Source of the DNA: DASTHG01 sp041498155
Lineage (GTDB): Bacteria > Gemmatimonadota > Gemmatimonadetes > Gemmatimonadales > GWC2-71-9
NCBI GenBank assembly: GCA_041498155.1
Contig: JBGQHV010000071.1
Span: forward strand, 1 to 14,271
DNA length: 14,271 nt
Direction of reading: 5' to 3'
The notes beneath the pieces are model-generated. The model had not been told where the DNA came from. It did not search any database and worked only from the letters and a program-made list of their open reading frames with translations. Positions 1 through 6,936 of this stretch are shown in pieces. The first letter of the stretch is position 1. The number at the start of each line of letters is the position of its first letter. A program made the position numbers and the translations under genes.

Positions 1-861
1 CAGCCGATGCTCGAATCGGTCCTGGCGCTCCTCAGGAACGAGCTGATGGCGCTCAAGGTCGATGTCACGCTCACCGTCGAGCCCGGCATTCCCGAGATCG
101 AGATGAACCCGAACCAGATCAAGCAGGTGTTCGTGAACCTGCTGAACAATGCCGCCCAGGCGATTGCGAGCACGGGACGCCCGGGTCGCATCGGCATCAC
201 GGCCAAGCGCTGGCTCGACGGCGTCGCGGTGACCGTCGCGGATGACGGCCCGGGCATCCCCGAGGAGCTGCTGCCGCGTGTGTTCGAGCCGTTCTTCACC
301 ACGAAGTCCGAAGGCGAGGGCACCGGTCTCGGCCTCTCGATCTGCCAGGGCATCGTGAAGGAGCACGGCGGGCGGATCACCCTCGAGTCGGGCCCGGGAG
401 CGGGCGCGATCTTCACGGTCGAGCTGTTGGGCGGCGGCCGGCCGCTGCAGCCCGCCCAACCCGCCCCGCAGCCGGGCGGCGGCGTGGCCCTCCGCGTGCT
501 GGTCGTGGATGACGAGCCGCATATCCTCCACTACATGCGCGCGACGCTCGAGAGCTGGGGCCACTCGGTCGAAGTCGCCAGCGACGGCACGGAGGCCGTG
601 GAGCGCGCCCTGGTGACCCCGTTCGACGTCATCATCTGCGACCTGCGGATGCCGCGACTCGGCGGCCGGGAGATGTACAACAACCTCGCCCGGCAACATC
701 CGGACATCGCCAAGAAAGTCATCTTCGCCACGGGCGACACCGTGCGTGGCGACACGCTGCAGTTCCTCGAAACGCTGGGCCGCCCATTCCTCCACAAGCC
801 GTTCACCCTGGCCGAGCTCCGCACCGTCCTGAGCAACGTGGCCGCCGGCACGCCGTCCTGA
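1..861 (+). CDS. Hybrid sensor histidine kinase/response regulator, 3' part only
   Basis: The reading frame is open to the left edge, so the gene is cut by the window; the ATG at 7 is probably internal. Counting from that Met, the HATPase domain spans about residues 30-140, with an N box (NLLNNAAQAI, 44-53), a G1 box (DDGPGI, 79-84), an F box (FEPFFTTK, 93-100) and a G2 box (GTGLGL, 105-110). A Pro/Gly/Gln-rich linker (about 142-160) leads to a receiver domain (162-280) with the acidic pair D168/D169, phosphoacceptor D212 (CDLRMP), T242 and K264 (HKPF). The phosphorylatable His and any sensor domain lie upstream. As a family, such proteins autophosphorylate on His; the attached receiver usually tunes or relays the signal. 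No DNA-binding domain follows. The stop is 3 bases before the next gene, suggesting co-transcription with the glycosyltransferases. The stimulus cannot be told. Confidence 0.93.
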   Translation, partial: QPMLESVLALLRNELMALKVDVTLTVEPGIPEIEMNPNQIKQVFVNLLNNAAQAIASTGRPGRIGITAKRWLDGVAVTVADDGPGIPEELLPRVFEPFFTTKSEGEGTGLGLSICQGIVKEHGGRITLESGPGAGAIFTVELLGGGRPLQPAQPAPQPGGGVALRVLVVDDEPHILHYMRATLESWGHSVEVASDGTEAVERALVTPFDVIICDLRMPRLGGREMYNNLARQHPDIAKKVIFATGDTVRGDTLQFLETLGRPFLHKPFTLAELRTVLSNVAAGTPS

Positions 862-864
862 ATC

Positions 865-1920
865 GTGCGCGTCCTGCAGGTGGACGCGGGCCGCGAATGG
901 CGCGGCGGTCAGAACCAGGTCCGGCTGCTCACCCGTGAGCTGGCGCGCGACCGCGCGGTAGAGCAGCGGCTCGTCACGAATCGTGGCGGTGAGCTGGCCC
1001 GCCGGGCCGCGGCCGAGGGGGTCACGGTGCGGGGCGTACGCTGGGCCATCTCGCTCGACCCTCGCGCGGCGTTCGATCTGTTCGTCCACATGAACGAGTT
1101 TCGGCCGGCCGTCGTCCACGTGCACGATAGCCATGCCCTGGCCCTCGCCCGCTGGACGCGTCGCTGGGTGCACTGGGAGTCCGATCCGCCGCCACTCGTC
1201 GCCACCCGTCGCGTGGACTTCCACGTGCGGCGCGGCAGCGGGTGGTTCCACGCGGACGCGGTGATCGCCGTGTCCGATGCCGTGCGGCGCGTGCTCGTCG
1301 CCGACGGCATGCCCCAGGCCGGCATCACGGTCATCCCCGACGGGATCGATCCCGAAGAGGTGCGCACCGCCGCGAACAGACCACTCGACATCCGTGGCCG
1401 GCTCGGTCTCCCGCCGTCCACGCCGCTCGCCGTCAACGTCGCGGCCCTCGTCGATCACAAGGACCAGCGGACCCTGATCAGAGCAGCCAGTCACGCGCGC
1501 TCCGCCCGGCCGGATCTCCATTGGGTGATCGCGGGAGAAGGGACGCTGCGCCGCACCCTCGAGCGCGATATCGCCGAACAGGGCCTCGGCGACCGCGTCC
1601 ACCTGTTGGGGTATGTACACGAGGCGGACGCATTGATTCGGGAAGCGACCGTCTTCGTGATGTCGTCCAAGGAGGAAGGCATGGGCAGCGTGATCCTCGA
1701 TGCACTGGCGCTCGAGCGGCCGGTGGTGGCGACCGCGGCCGGCGGCATTCCCGAAGTGTTGCCTCCCGACTGTCTCGTTCCGGTCGGTGACGCGCCCGCA
1801 CTCGGCGCGAAGGTCGTCGCGGCGATCACTCGTCCCCCGTCCCCGGTCCCCCTTCCCGGGCGATTCACCGCTAAGTCCATGGCCGACGCGACGTTGGCCC
1901 TGTATCACTCGCTCGTCTAG
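865..1920 (+). CDS. GT4-family (GT-B fold) glycosyltransferase
   Basis: A 351-residue protein with a GTG start 3 bases after the kinase stop; the start is supported by the typical GT-B opening MRVLQVDAGREWRGGQNQ, a glycine-rich acceptor-side loop. The C-terminal half carries the nucleotide-sugar site: AGEGTLR around residues 223-229, then SSKEEGMGSVILDAL with E271 and D279 in an E-x7-D version of the usual E-x7-E signature, then AAGGIPEVL. The length is normal for the family. It probably transfers a sugar from an NDP- or UDP-sugar to a lipid-linked or polysaccharide acceptor at the cytoplasmic membrane face; donor and acceptor cannot be read from sequence. It precedes a GT2 enzyme, consistent with envelope glycan assembly. 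Oddity: residues about 323-332 (Pro-rich) are encoded by a heptanucleotide repeat block near the C-terminus. Confidence 0.9.
   Translation: MRVLQVDAGREWRGGQNQVRLLTRELARDRAVEQRLVTNRGGELARRAAAEGVTVRGVRWAISLDPRAAFDLFVHMNEFRPAVVHVHDSHALALARWTRRWVHWESDPPPLVATRRVDFHVRRGSGWFHADAVIAVSDAVRRVLVADGMPQAGITVIPDGIDPEEVRTAANRPLDIRGRLGLPPSTPLAVNVAALVDHKDQRTLIRAASHARSARPDLHWVIAGEGTLRRTLERDIAEQGLGDRVHLLGYVHEADALIREATVFVMSSKEEGMGSVILDALALERPVVATAAGGIPEVLPPDCLVPVGDAPALGAKVVAAITRPPSPVPLPGRFTAKSMADATLALYHSLV
1831..1858 (+). repeat. C-rich heptanucleotide tandem repeat, family A copy 1
   Basis: Four consecutive 7-base units: two CGTCCCC, one GGTCCCC and one CTTCCCG. The reverse complement of 13478-13505 in lipB matches this 28-base block at 27 of 28 positions, including the divergent last unit, and the match stops at both ends. 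It lies inside the glycosyltransferase gene and encodes part of a Pro-rich stretch near the C-terminus. A related, more decayed block is at 10386-10413. Confidence 0.8.
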
Positions 1921-1931
1921 ATTGCACCACC

Positions 1932-3446
1932 ATGATCTACGTCTGCGTGCCGGTGCGCGATGAGGCGAAAACCGCGGGACTCGTCCTGTGGAAGGTGCGT
2001 CAGGTCTTCACCGCCTTCCAGCGCGAGTACCAGCTCCTCGTCTGCGACGACGCATCGACCGACGGGACGCGCGAAGTCCTGACGCGCTACGCCGGCGTGC
2101 TGCCGCTGACGGTCATCACGCATCGCGAGCGCCAGGGATACGCCCGCAGCATCGAGGAGCTGTTGCGCCTCGCGCTCGAGCGCACCGACCGGCCCAAGCG
2201 CGACTGCGCGATCGTGCTTCCGGCGGATTTCGTGTATTCACCGGAAGCGATGGAAGACATGGTGAAGCGCGTAGAATCGGGAGCCGACCTGGTCGCGGCG
2301 GAGCAGGTGCAGACCGCGGGTCCTCGCCCGCGGGCGCTGCGGTGGGTGCGGCAGTGGACCCCCCGCCTGCTGCGCGTGCGCGGCGTGCGGGACACCATCT
2401 CCGGCTTCCTCGCCTTGCGGCTCATCACGCTGCGCCAGGCGCTGCGTCAGGACGGTGAGCGCGGATCCCGGGTGGCCGGTCCGCCATTGCTCGTCACCGA
2501 CGGCTGGTGCGCCAATGCGGAGCTGCTCGCCCGGCTCATGCCCCACGCGCGCCGCACGGAGACGGTGCCAGTGACCGGCCGCTACGACCTGCAACAGCGC
2601 CCGTCGCGGGTCCGTCCCTGGCCGGCGCTCGTAGCCGCCTGGCGGGCGCGCCACGTGATCCGCGCCGCCGGGGGCGTCGCGGTGGCCCTGCTGGCGCTCG
2701 CCGGCCGCCTCGACGCGCAGGATTCCGCCTCGGCCACGACGGCGGTCACCGCCGCGGTTGCGGCAGCCGCCCGCGAGTCGGTGCCGTTCCCGATCGGGGA
2801 GCGCCTGCGCTATTCGGCCAAGTACGGTCCGTTCTCCGTCGGCGAGGCGACGATGGAAGTCGTCGGCCTCGACACCATCCGCGGCGTCGAGACCGTGCGG
2901 TTCCGGTTCCACATCCAGGGCGGCGCCTTGTGGTACCACCTGGACCAGCTGCTCGAGTCGTGGGTGGGGCGCGCCGACTTCCGCTCGCGGCGCTACATCA
3001 ACGATTCCGAGGAGCGCGGCCGCAAACGCCACAACCGCTATGAGATCTTCCCCGATTCCGGCTACTACCGTGAAGAAGGGGTGGATACCGCCAAGCCCAC
3101 CGTGCCGGACCCGTTGGACGACGCCGCATTCCTCTATTGGGTCCGCACCCTCCCGCTGGAGGTCGGCAAGCGGTACGAGTACAACCGCTACTTCCGTCCC
3201 GACCGCAACCCGGTGATCATCGTCGTGGAGAAGAAAGAGCGGATCAGCGTCGCGGGGCGGAAGTTCAACGCGATCGTCATCCGCCCGATCATTCCCAAGG
3301 GGCGCGGTATTTTCGCCGAGCAGGCGGAAGCCCACCTGTGGCTCTCGGACGATGCCCAGCGAATGATGCTGGCCATGCAGTCCAACTTCTCGTTCGGCAC
3401 GGTCACGTTGAAGCTCAAGGAGTTCTCCGCCCCGGGGCACCCATGA
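1932..3446 (+). CDS. GT2-type glycosyltransferase fused to a DUF3108 domain
   Basis: One 504-residue frame with two unlike halves. Residues 1-230 are a GT-A/GT2 domain: VPVRDEA at the start, the nucleotide-binding CDDASTDGT (about 38-46), LPADF where many relatives have a DxD-type motif, and DTISGFLALR (about 155-164). Residues 242-262 form a hydrophobic stretch with a preceding Arg, ending RLDAQ, resembling a signal peptide with its cleavage site. After that comes a DUF3108-like domain (about 280-500, starting ERLRYSAKYGPFSVGEA), a family usually exported. Either a true fusion places GT2 in the cytosol and DUF3108 outside via one membrane anchor, or translation also starts inside at the in-frame GTG at 2655, giving a separate 263-residue exported protein. 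No stop codon separates the halves. The start is 11 bases after the previous gene; the end overlaps the next by 4 bases. Confidence 0.87.
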   Translation: MIYVCVPVRDEAKTAGLVLWKVRQVFTAFQREYQLLVCDDASTDGTREVLTRYAGVLPLTVITHRERQGYARSIEELLRLALERTDRPKRDCAIVLPADFVYSPEAMEDMVKRVESGADLVAAEQVQTAGPRPRALRWVRQWTPRLLRVRGVRDTISGFLALRLITLRQALRQDGERGSRVAGPPLLVTDGWCANAELLARLMPHARRTETVPVTGRYDLQQRPSRVRPWPALVAAWRARHVIRAAGGVAVALLALAGRLDAQDSASATTAVTAAVAAAARESVPFPIGERLRYSAKYGPFSVGEATMEVVGLDTIRGVETVRFRFHIQGGALWYHLDQLLESWVGRADFRSRRYINDSEERGRKRHNRYEIFPDSGYYREEGVDTAKPTVPDPLDDAAFLYWVRTLPLEVGKRYEYNRYFRPDRNPVIIVVEKKERISVAGRKFNAIVIRPIIPKGRGIFAEQAEAHLWLSDDAQRMMLAMQSNFSFGTVTLKLKEFSAPGHP

Positions 3447-4432
3447 CCGAGTACCGTGAGGCGGACTTCAGTCGATTGAAGACCGTCCCCATCGCCCAGC
3501 GCCGCAACAAGGTCGATCCGTCACAGTTCGCGCATCCGCCCGGCGCCGATCTGAGTTTTGCCGCCTTCTGGGGCTCCCTCCCCGACATCCTCGCGGCGAA
3601 GGACCTCCGCCTCGTCGCGGATGACGTCGCGCGCGCCGCCGGTCGCCGTGCGGTGGTGGCGATGCTGGGCGGACACGTGATCAAGGTGGGCCTGGGACCG
3701 CTGCTCATCCGCCTGCTGGAGCGTGGGGTCGTGACGCACGTCGCGCTGAACGGCAGTGCGGCGATCCACGACTACGAGCTCGCCGCCTACGGCGGCACGA
3801 GCGAAGACGTGGCCGCCGGCCTGGGCGACGGCACGTTCGGCATGGCGGAGGAAACTGGACGCGACATGAACGCCGCCCTGGCGACGGGCGCCCGGGAGAG
3901 CCGCGGCGCGGGCGAAGCGCTCGCCCTCGATCTGTGCCGGCGGGCCGACCTGCCGGGTCGGTCCGTGTCCGTGCTCGTGGCGTGCGCCGACCGGCACATC
4001 CCGGTGACGGTGCACGCCGCGTTGGGCGCCGAGATCATCCACCAGCACCCCACCGCCGACGGTGCCGTCATCGGCGCCACGAGTCATCGCGATTTCAAGC
4101 GGCTGGCGGCGGGACTCCCCGAGCTCCACGATGGCGGGGTGGTCCTGAACCTGGGTAGCGCCGTCGTGATGCCGGAGGTCTTCCTCAAAGCCTTGACCAT
4201 CGCGCGCAATCTGCACGGCGGACGGCCCACCGGGTTCACCGCCTGCGATTGCGACATGCAGCGCCACTACCGCCCCCGCGTCAACGTCGTGGAGCGCCCC
4301 ACGCAGGGCCCAGGCGGCGGGAGGGGGGTCCAGCTGACGGGACATCACGAAATCCTGCTGCCCCTGCTCGTCTGGGGGGTGCTCGCGCGGCTCGATGAAA
4401 CGCCGACGGGGCCACCGTCCGCCGGACGATGA
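3443..4432 (+). CDS. Deoxyhypusine synthase-like protein of unknown activity
   Basis: A 329-residue protein; the ATG overlaps the previous stop (ATGA). The segment AMLGGHVIKVGLGPLLIRLLERG followed by VALNGSAAIHDYELAAYG resembles the deoxyhypusine synthase fold, where a TGAN-x2-HD-type stretch binds NAD; GGTSEDVAAGL and GMAEETGR follow, and NLGSAVVMPEVFLKAL is near the end. Deoxyhypusine synthases move the aminobutyl group of spermidine onto a lysine of eIF5A, or onto small amines in homospermidine-type relatives. Bacteria lack hypusinated eIF5A. The last lysine here is K249 and the final 80 residues contain none, so the C-terminal catalytic lysine of classical enzymes (Lys329 in human) appears missing. 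The region HYRPRVNVVERP looks conserved in type. The fold assignment is fairly secure; the reaction and substrate are unknown. The link to the upstream glycosyltransferases is by position only. Confidence 0.8.
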   Translation: MTEYREADFSRLKTVPIAQRRNKVDPSQFAHPPGADLSFAAFWGSLPDILAAKDLRLVADDVARAAGRRAVVAMLGGHVIKVGLGPLLIRLLERGVVTHVALNGSAAIHDYELAAYGGTSEDVAAGLGDGTFGMAEETGRDMNAALATGARESRGAGEALALDLCRRADLPGRSVSVLVACADRHIPVTVHAALGAEIIHQHPTADGAVIGATSHRDFKRLAAGLPELHDGGVVLNLGSAVVMPEVFLKALTIARNLHGGRPTGFTACDCDMQRHYRPRVNVVERPTQGPGGGRGVQLTGHHEILLPLLVWGVLARLDETPTGPPSAGR

Positions 4433-4438
4433 CCCCGT
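4406..4438. terminator. Possible interrupted stem-loop at the convergent gene junction
   Basis: ACGGGG (4406-4411) pairs with CCCCGT (4433-4438). Inside, CGTCC (4416-4420) pairs with GGACG (4424-4428) around a 3-base loop, with a 4x4 internal loop between the two stems. It covers the stop codon of the DHS-like gene and lies just before the end of the opposing small gene. There is no T-run on either side, so an intrinsic terminator is only a possibility. Confidence 0.3.
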
Positions 4439-4462
4439 AGAGCGCCAGCCGAGCCGGGAGGA

Positions 4463-4681
4463 TCAGGCCGTGTCGCGCTTTCCCTTGATGGTGTCGCGCA
4501 CCTTGTCGGCCGTGCTGGGACTGATCACCCGCAGCACGAGGTAGACGATGAACCCGATCGCCGCGAGCCAGAGCACGGTCATGGCGAGACCGAACAGACC
4601 GCCCAGCAAACCGAAGATGATCTTCAAGCCGATCCACGCGAGGACGGCCAAGATCGCGAAACCAAGAATGCTCCGAAACAT
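4463..4681 (-). CDS. Small two-helix membrane protein, unknown function
   Basis: A 72-residue protein and the only complete gene on the - strand. It has two hydrophobic helices (about residues 4-26, with a Gly-rich turn, and 30-52) and a basic, polar tail with Lys/Arg (RDTIKGKRDTA). It was chosen over overlapping frames because its composition is clearly that of a membrane protein and a good Shine-Dalgarno (GGGAGG, complement of 4686-4691) lies 4 bases before the ATG. It is divergent from the thiO-like gene, with 45 bases between them, and converges on the DHS-like gene 30 bases away. No enzymatic motif is visible. It may be a stress-type or envelope accessory peptide, but the sequence does not show which. 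Confidence 0.8.
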   Translation of the reverse strand: MFRSILGFAILAVLAWIGLKIIFGLLGGLFGLAMTVLWLAAIGFIVYLVLRVISPSTADKVRDTIKGKRDTA

Positions 4682-4685
4682 GATG

Positions 4686-4691
4686 CCTCCC
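4686..4691 (-). promoter_or_regulatory. Ribosome binding site of the small membrane protein gene
   Basis: Read on the - strand this is GGGAGG, 4 bases upstream of the ATG at 4681. It is among the clearest Shine-Dalgarno sequences in the window and fixes the start of this short gene. Confidence 0.6.
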
Positions 4692-4726
4692 GAGTTGCCC
4701 CGCAGGTCATCGCCGCTTACGCACTG

Positions 4727-5854
4727 ATGCCCACGGGAGTTTCAAACGCCCATGTCGCCGTCATCGGCGGTGGTGTGATCGGAGCCGCCTGCGCGCGCGC
4801 CGCGGCGCTGCGCGGGCTCCGCGTCACCCTGCTCGCCCCCGGTCCGGATCCCGCGGCCGCCTCCGGGGCGTCCGCCGGCATGCTCGCCGCCCAGATCGAG
4901 CCGACCGACGAGCACCTCCTGCCCCTCGCCGTACGCGGCCGTGATCTGTACGAGGATCTCGCCGCCAGTCTGAAAGATACCACCGGATTGGACGTTGGAT
5001 TCCTTCACACCGGGATCGCCACGGTCGCCTTCGATGCGGAGCGCGCGGCCGCCCTGTTCGAGCTGGTGGCGGCGCAGCGCCAGGCCGGGCTGCGATGCGA
5101 CTGGCTCGAGGCGGCCGAGCTGCACGAGCGCTGGCCCGGAGCCGCCCCCGCTGCCCAGGGTGCGCTGTTCGCTCCGGAAGACGGCTCGCTGGACCCGGCC
5201 GCCCTGGCCGCCGCCCTGCTCGCGGACGCTCGACGCCTCGGGGTTCAGGTCCTCCCGGAAACCGGACTTCGCCTCGCGGTCGCGGAGGGTCGGGTGACCG
5301 GGGTCGTCACCGATCGGGCCGCCGTTCCCGCCGAGCACGTCGTGATCGCCGCGGGTGCCTGGTCCCCGCGAATCGATGGGCTGCCCCGGCCGCTCCCGAT
5401 CGAGCCGGTCCGCGGTCAGATGGTCGCCACTGCGTGGCCGGCCGGTCTCCCCCCGGTCATCCTCTATCACGGCCACGGATATGTCCTGCCGCGCGGCGGA
5501 GAGGCGATCCTCGGCAGTACGATGGAGCAGGTCGGATTCGACGCGCGCACGACCGCGAGCGGCATCGGGCAGATCCGCAGCGTCGCGGAGCAGCTGTGTC
5601 CCGCGATCGCCTCGGCGCCCACCGTCCGCGCCTGGGCCGGGTTGCGGCCCGTGACGCCCGACGGTCGCCCGATCCTCGGCGCCGATCCCGTGGTGGCCGG
5701 GTTGTGGTACGCGACCGGCCACGGCCGCAACGGCATTCTCCTCGCAGGGATCACCGGCGAACTCATCGGCGACCTCCTGGCCACAGGCCATACCGACGTG
5801 GACATCAGTGGCTTTTCCGTAGCCCGGTTTGCGCCCGGAGCTGCCGATGGCTGA
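4727..5854 (+). CDS. thiO: FAD-dependent glycine oxidase (ThiO-like, DAO family)
   Basis: A 375-residue protein. The N-terminal Rossmann motif AVIGGGVIGAACA (about residues 11-23) binds FAD; SGASAGMLAAQ follows at about 46-56, as in DAO/ThiO enzymes. The C-terminal part has WAGLRPVTPDGRPILG and ATGHGRNGILLA, the usual ThiO endings carrying the substrate-binding Arg. Glycine oxidase oxidises glycine to iminoglycine and H2O2; in the thiamin pathway the imine goes to thiazole synthase. No thiS, thiG or thiC is present, so a broader D-amino-acid or sarcosine oxidase role cannot be excluded. Placement beside the pyruvate dehydrogenase genes fits a thiamine diphosphate supply role (inference). The ATG at 4727 gives an N-terminus of family length. 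The last codons and the TGA stop lie inside a heptanucleotide repeat (5843-5872), so the C-terminus may have been rewritten. Confidence 0.85.
   Translation: MPTGVSNAHVAVIGGGVIGAACARAAALRGLRVTLLAPGPDPAAASGASAGMLAAQIEPTDEHLLPLAVRGRDLYEDLAASLKDTTGLDVGFLHTGIATVAFDAERAAALFELVAAQRQAGLRCDWLEAAELHERWPGAAPAAQGALFAPEDGSLDPAALAAALLADARRLGVQVLPETGLRLAVAEGRVTGVVTDRAAVPAEHVVIAAGAWSPRIDGLPRPLPIEPVRGQMVATAWPAGLPPVILYHGHGYVLPRGGEAILGSTMEQVGFDARTTASGIGQIRSVAEQLCPAIASAPTVRAWAGLRPVTPDGRPILGADPVVAGLWYATGHGRNGILLAGITGELIGDLLATGHTDVDISGFSVARFAPGAADG
5837..5840 (+). promoter_or_regulatory. Ribosome binding site favouring the ATG at 5847
   Basis: GGAG, 6 bases upstream of the ATG at 5847. The alternative ATG at 5874 has no such sequence, only repeat units upstream. 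This is why the following gene is given the earlier start, which makes it overlap the thiO-like gene by 8 bases. Confidence 0.4.
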
Positions 5855-5872
5855 TGGCCGACGGCTGACGGC
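5843..5872 (-). repeat. Heptanucleotide tandem repeat, family B copy 1
   Basis: On the + strand there are four 7-base units of the form YGAYGGC (CGATGGC, TGATGGC, CGACGGC, TGACGGC) at 5845-5872. The reverse complement of 5843-5872 matches 10147-10176 in the E2 gene at 26 of 30 positions by eye. It spans the stop codon of the thiO-like gene and both candidate starts region of the next gene. Confidence 0.75.
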
Positions 5873-6872
5873 GATGTACACGACCTGTGCCTTCTGCAAC
5901 GCATCGCTCGATGGCGACGGCGGCCCGTCCGGGCTCGGCGTCGGCCGCCGGCTGGCGTTCGACGAATGGCGCGGCCGGCTCTGGGTCATCTGTCCCAAGT
6001 GCGCCCGCTGGAACCTCACGCCGCTGGACGACCGGCTGGAGCGCATCGAGGCGCTGGCCCGCGTCGCCCGTGATGGGCGGCTGCTCGCCAGCACCGACCA
6101 GGTCGCGTTGTTGCGCTGGGAGCGCTATGACCTCGTGCGCGTCGGCAAGCCGCCGCGGGTCGAGCTCGCGGGATGGCGCTACGGCGAGCGCCTCAAGGCC
6201 AGACAGCGGGAACGGGCCAAAGTCGTCGTCCCGCTCACCCTGGCGGCGGTCGGGCTGGGCATCGCGGCGAATGTCGCCGTCGGCGGATCGTTCGGCTTCC
6301 TGCTGTGGAACTTCGGCGACCTGGCCGACCGGGTGTATGTGGGCATGGTGGGTCGCCGCGATGTGGTGCTCAGCGAGCTGCCGGTGTGCGATCACTGCGG
6401 TGCCGCCCTCGAGCTCAAGTCGAAACATCTCCAGCACGCGCGCGTCGTCCGTGACGCGCACCACGACCTTGGCGTGTTGCTGAGCTGCCCGCGGTGTCGC
6501 CGCGAGGCATCGCTGCTCACCGGTCCCGATGCGCTGGCGGCGCTGCGTCAGGGACTCGCCTACCTCAATGTGCGCCGCTCGAGCCGCCGCAAAGCCGGCG
6601 AGGCCGCGAGCGTCGTGGACCAGATCGGCGGTCCCGACCGGCTGATTCGCGATGTGGCGCGCCGCGAGCTCACCCTGCGGTCCCTGCGTCCCGAACGGCA
6701 ACTGGCCCTGGAGATGGCGGTGGACGAGCAGGCGGAGATCCTCGAGCTGGAGCGGCAGTGGCGCGAGGCCGAGGAGATCGCCCATATCGCCGATGGCACG
6801 CTCAGTACCGATGCGGCGCTGGAGGAGCAGTTGAAGGCGCTGCGGCGGCGCCGCGATCAACCGCCCGGTTGA
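5847..6872 (+). CDS. Unrecognised membrane protein with two zinc-ribbon-like motifs
   Basis: 341 residues from the ATG at 5847; the ATG at 5874 (MYTTCAFC) is a plausible shorter start. The first zinc-ribbon-like module has C14, C17 and C49, C52 (CAFC, CPKC). A hydrophobic segment at about residues 126-156, with a Gly-rich stretch, could cross the membrane once or twice. A second module has C181, C184 and C214, C217 (CDHC, CPRC). The C-terminal 100 residues are charged, Glu/Arg/Leu-rich and likely helical. The family is not recognised. The layout suggests a metal-stabilised, membrane-associated adaptor, but no catalytic site is visible. It follows the thiO-like gene with an 8-base overlap, so the two are probably co-transcribed, and ends 64 bases before lipA. 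The gene is real by codon pattern and composition; its function is unknown. Confidence 0.8.
   Translation: MADGRRLTAMYTTCAFCNASLDGDGGPSGLGVGRRLAFDEWRGRLWVICPKCARWNLTPLDDRLERIEALARVARDGRLLASTDQVALLRWERYDLVRVGKPPRVELAGWRYGERLKARQRERAKVVVPLTLAAVGLGIAANVAVGGSFGFLLWNFGDLADRVYVGMVGRRDVVLSELPVCDHCGAALELKSKHLQHARVVRDAHHDLGVLLSCPRCRREASLLTGPDALAALRQGLAYLNVRRSSRRKAGEAASVVDQIGGPDRLIRDVARRELTLRSLRPERQLALEMAVDEQAEILELERQWREAEEIAHIADGTLSTDAALEEQLKALRRRRDQPPG
6857..6872 (+). terminator. Short palindrome over a stop codon, weak terminator candidate
   Basis: TCAACC (6857-6862) and GGTTGA (6867-6872) form a 6-bp stem with the 4-base loop GCCC, ending exactly at the stop codon of the zinc-ribbon gene. It is followed by AAA rather than a T-run. 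It may weaken read-through into lipA, but it is too short to call with confidence. Confidence 0.2.
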
Positions 6873-6903
6873 AAATCGGCTACCAACGCTTCCCGCACGG
6901 CAC

Positions 6904-6909
6904 TATCTT
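6904..6909 (+). promoter_or_regulatory. Candidate -10 element upstream of lipA
   Basis: TATCTT lies 27 bases before the lipA ATG, in the longest gap (64 bases) of the + strand run, where a promoter for the lipA-pdh operon would be expected. No good -35 hexamer lies 16-18 bases upstream (the sequence there is close to TACCAA). A TTGAAA at 6869-6874 is too far away. Confidence 0.25.
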
Positions 6910-6936
6910 CATCTTTCACCGGTCGCCCGGAGCGTT

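Noticed and set aside
421..480. C-rich Pro/Gln-coding stretch in the kinase linker as another heptanucleotide repeat
   Set aside because: It has no steady 7-base period; ordinary low-complexity linker sequence.
4695..4746. Promoter-like hexamers between the small - strand gene and the thiO-like gene (TTGCCC with GCTTAC; TTGAAA with CGTAAG on the - strand)
   Set aside because: Spacing is poor for the first (14 bases) and the -10 match is only about half for the second; not enough to call.
4742..6094. A 450-codon open frame on the - strand opposite the thiO-like gene
   Set aside because: Shadow of the oxidase gene; its composition (Gly/Arg/Asp) has no recognisable motif.
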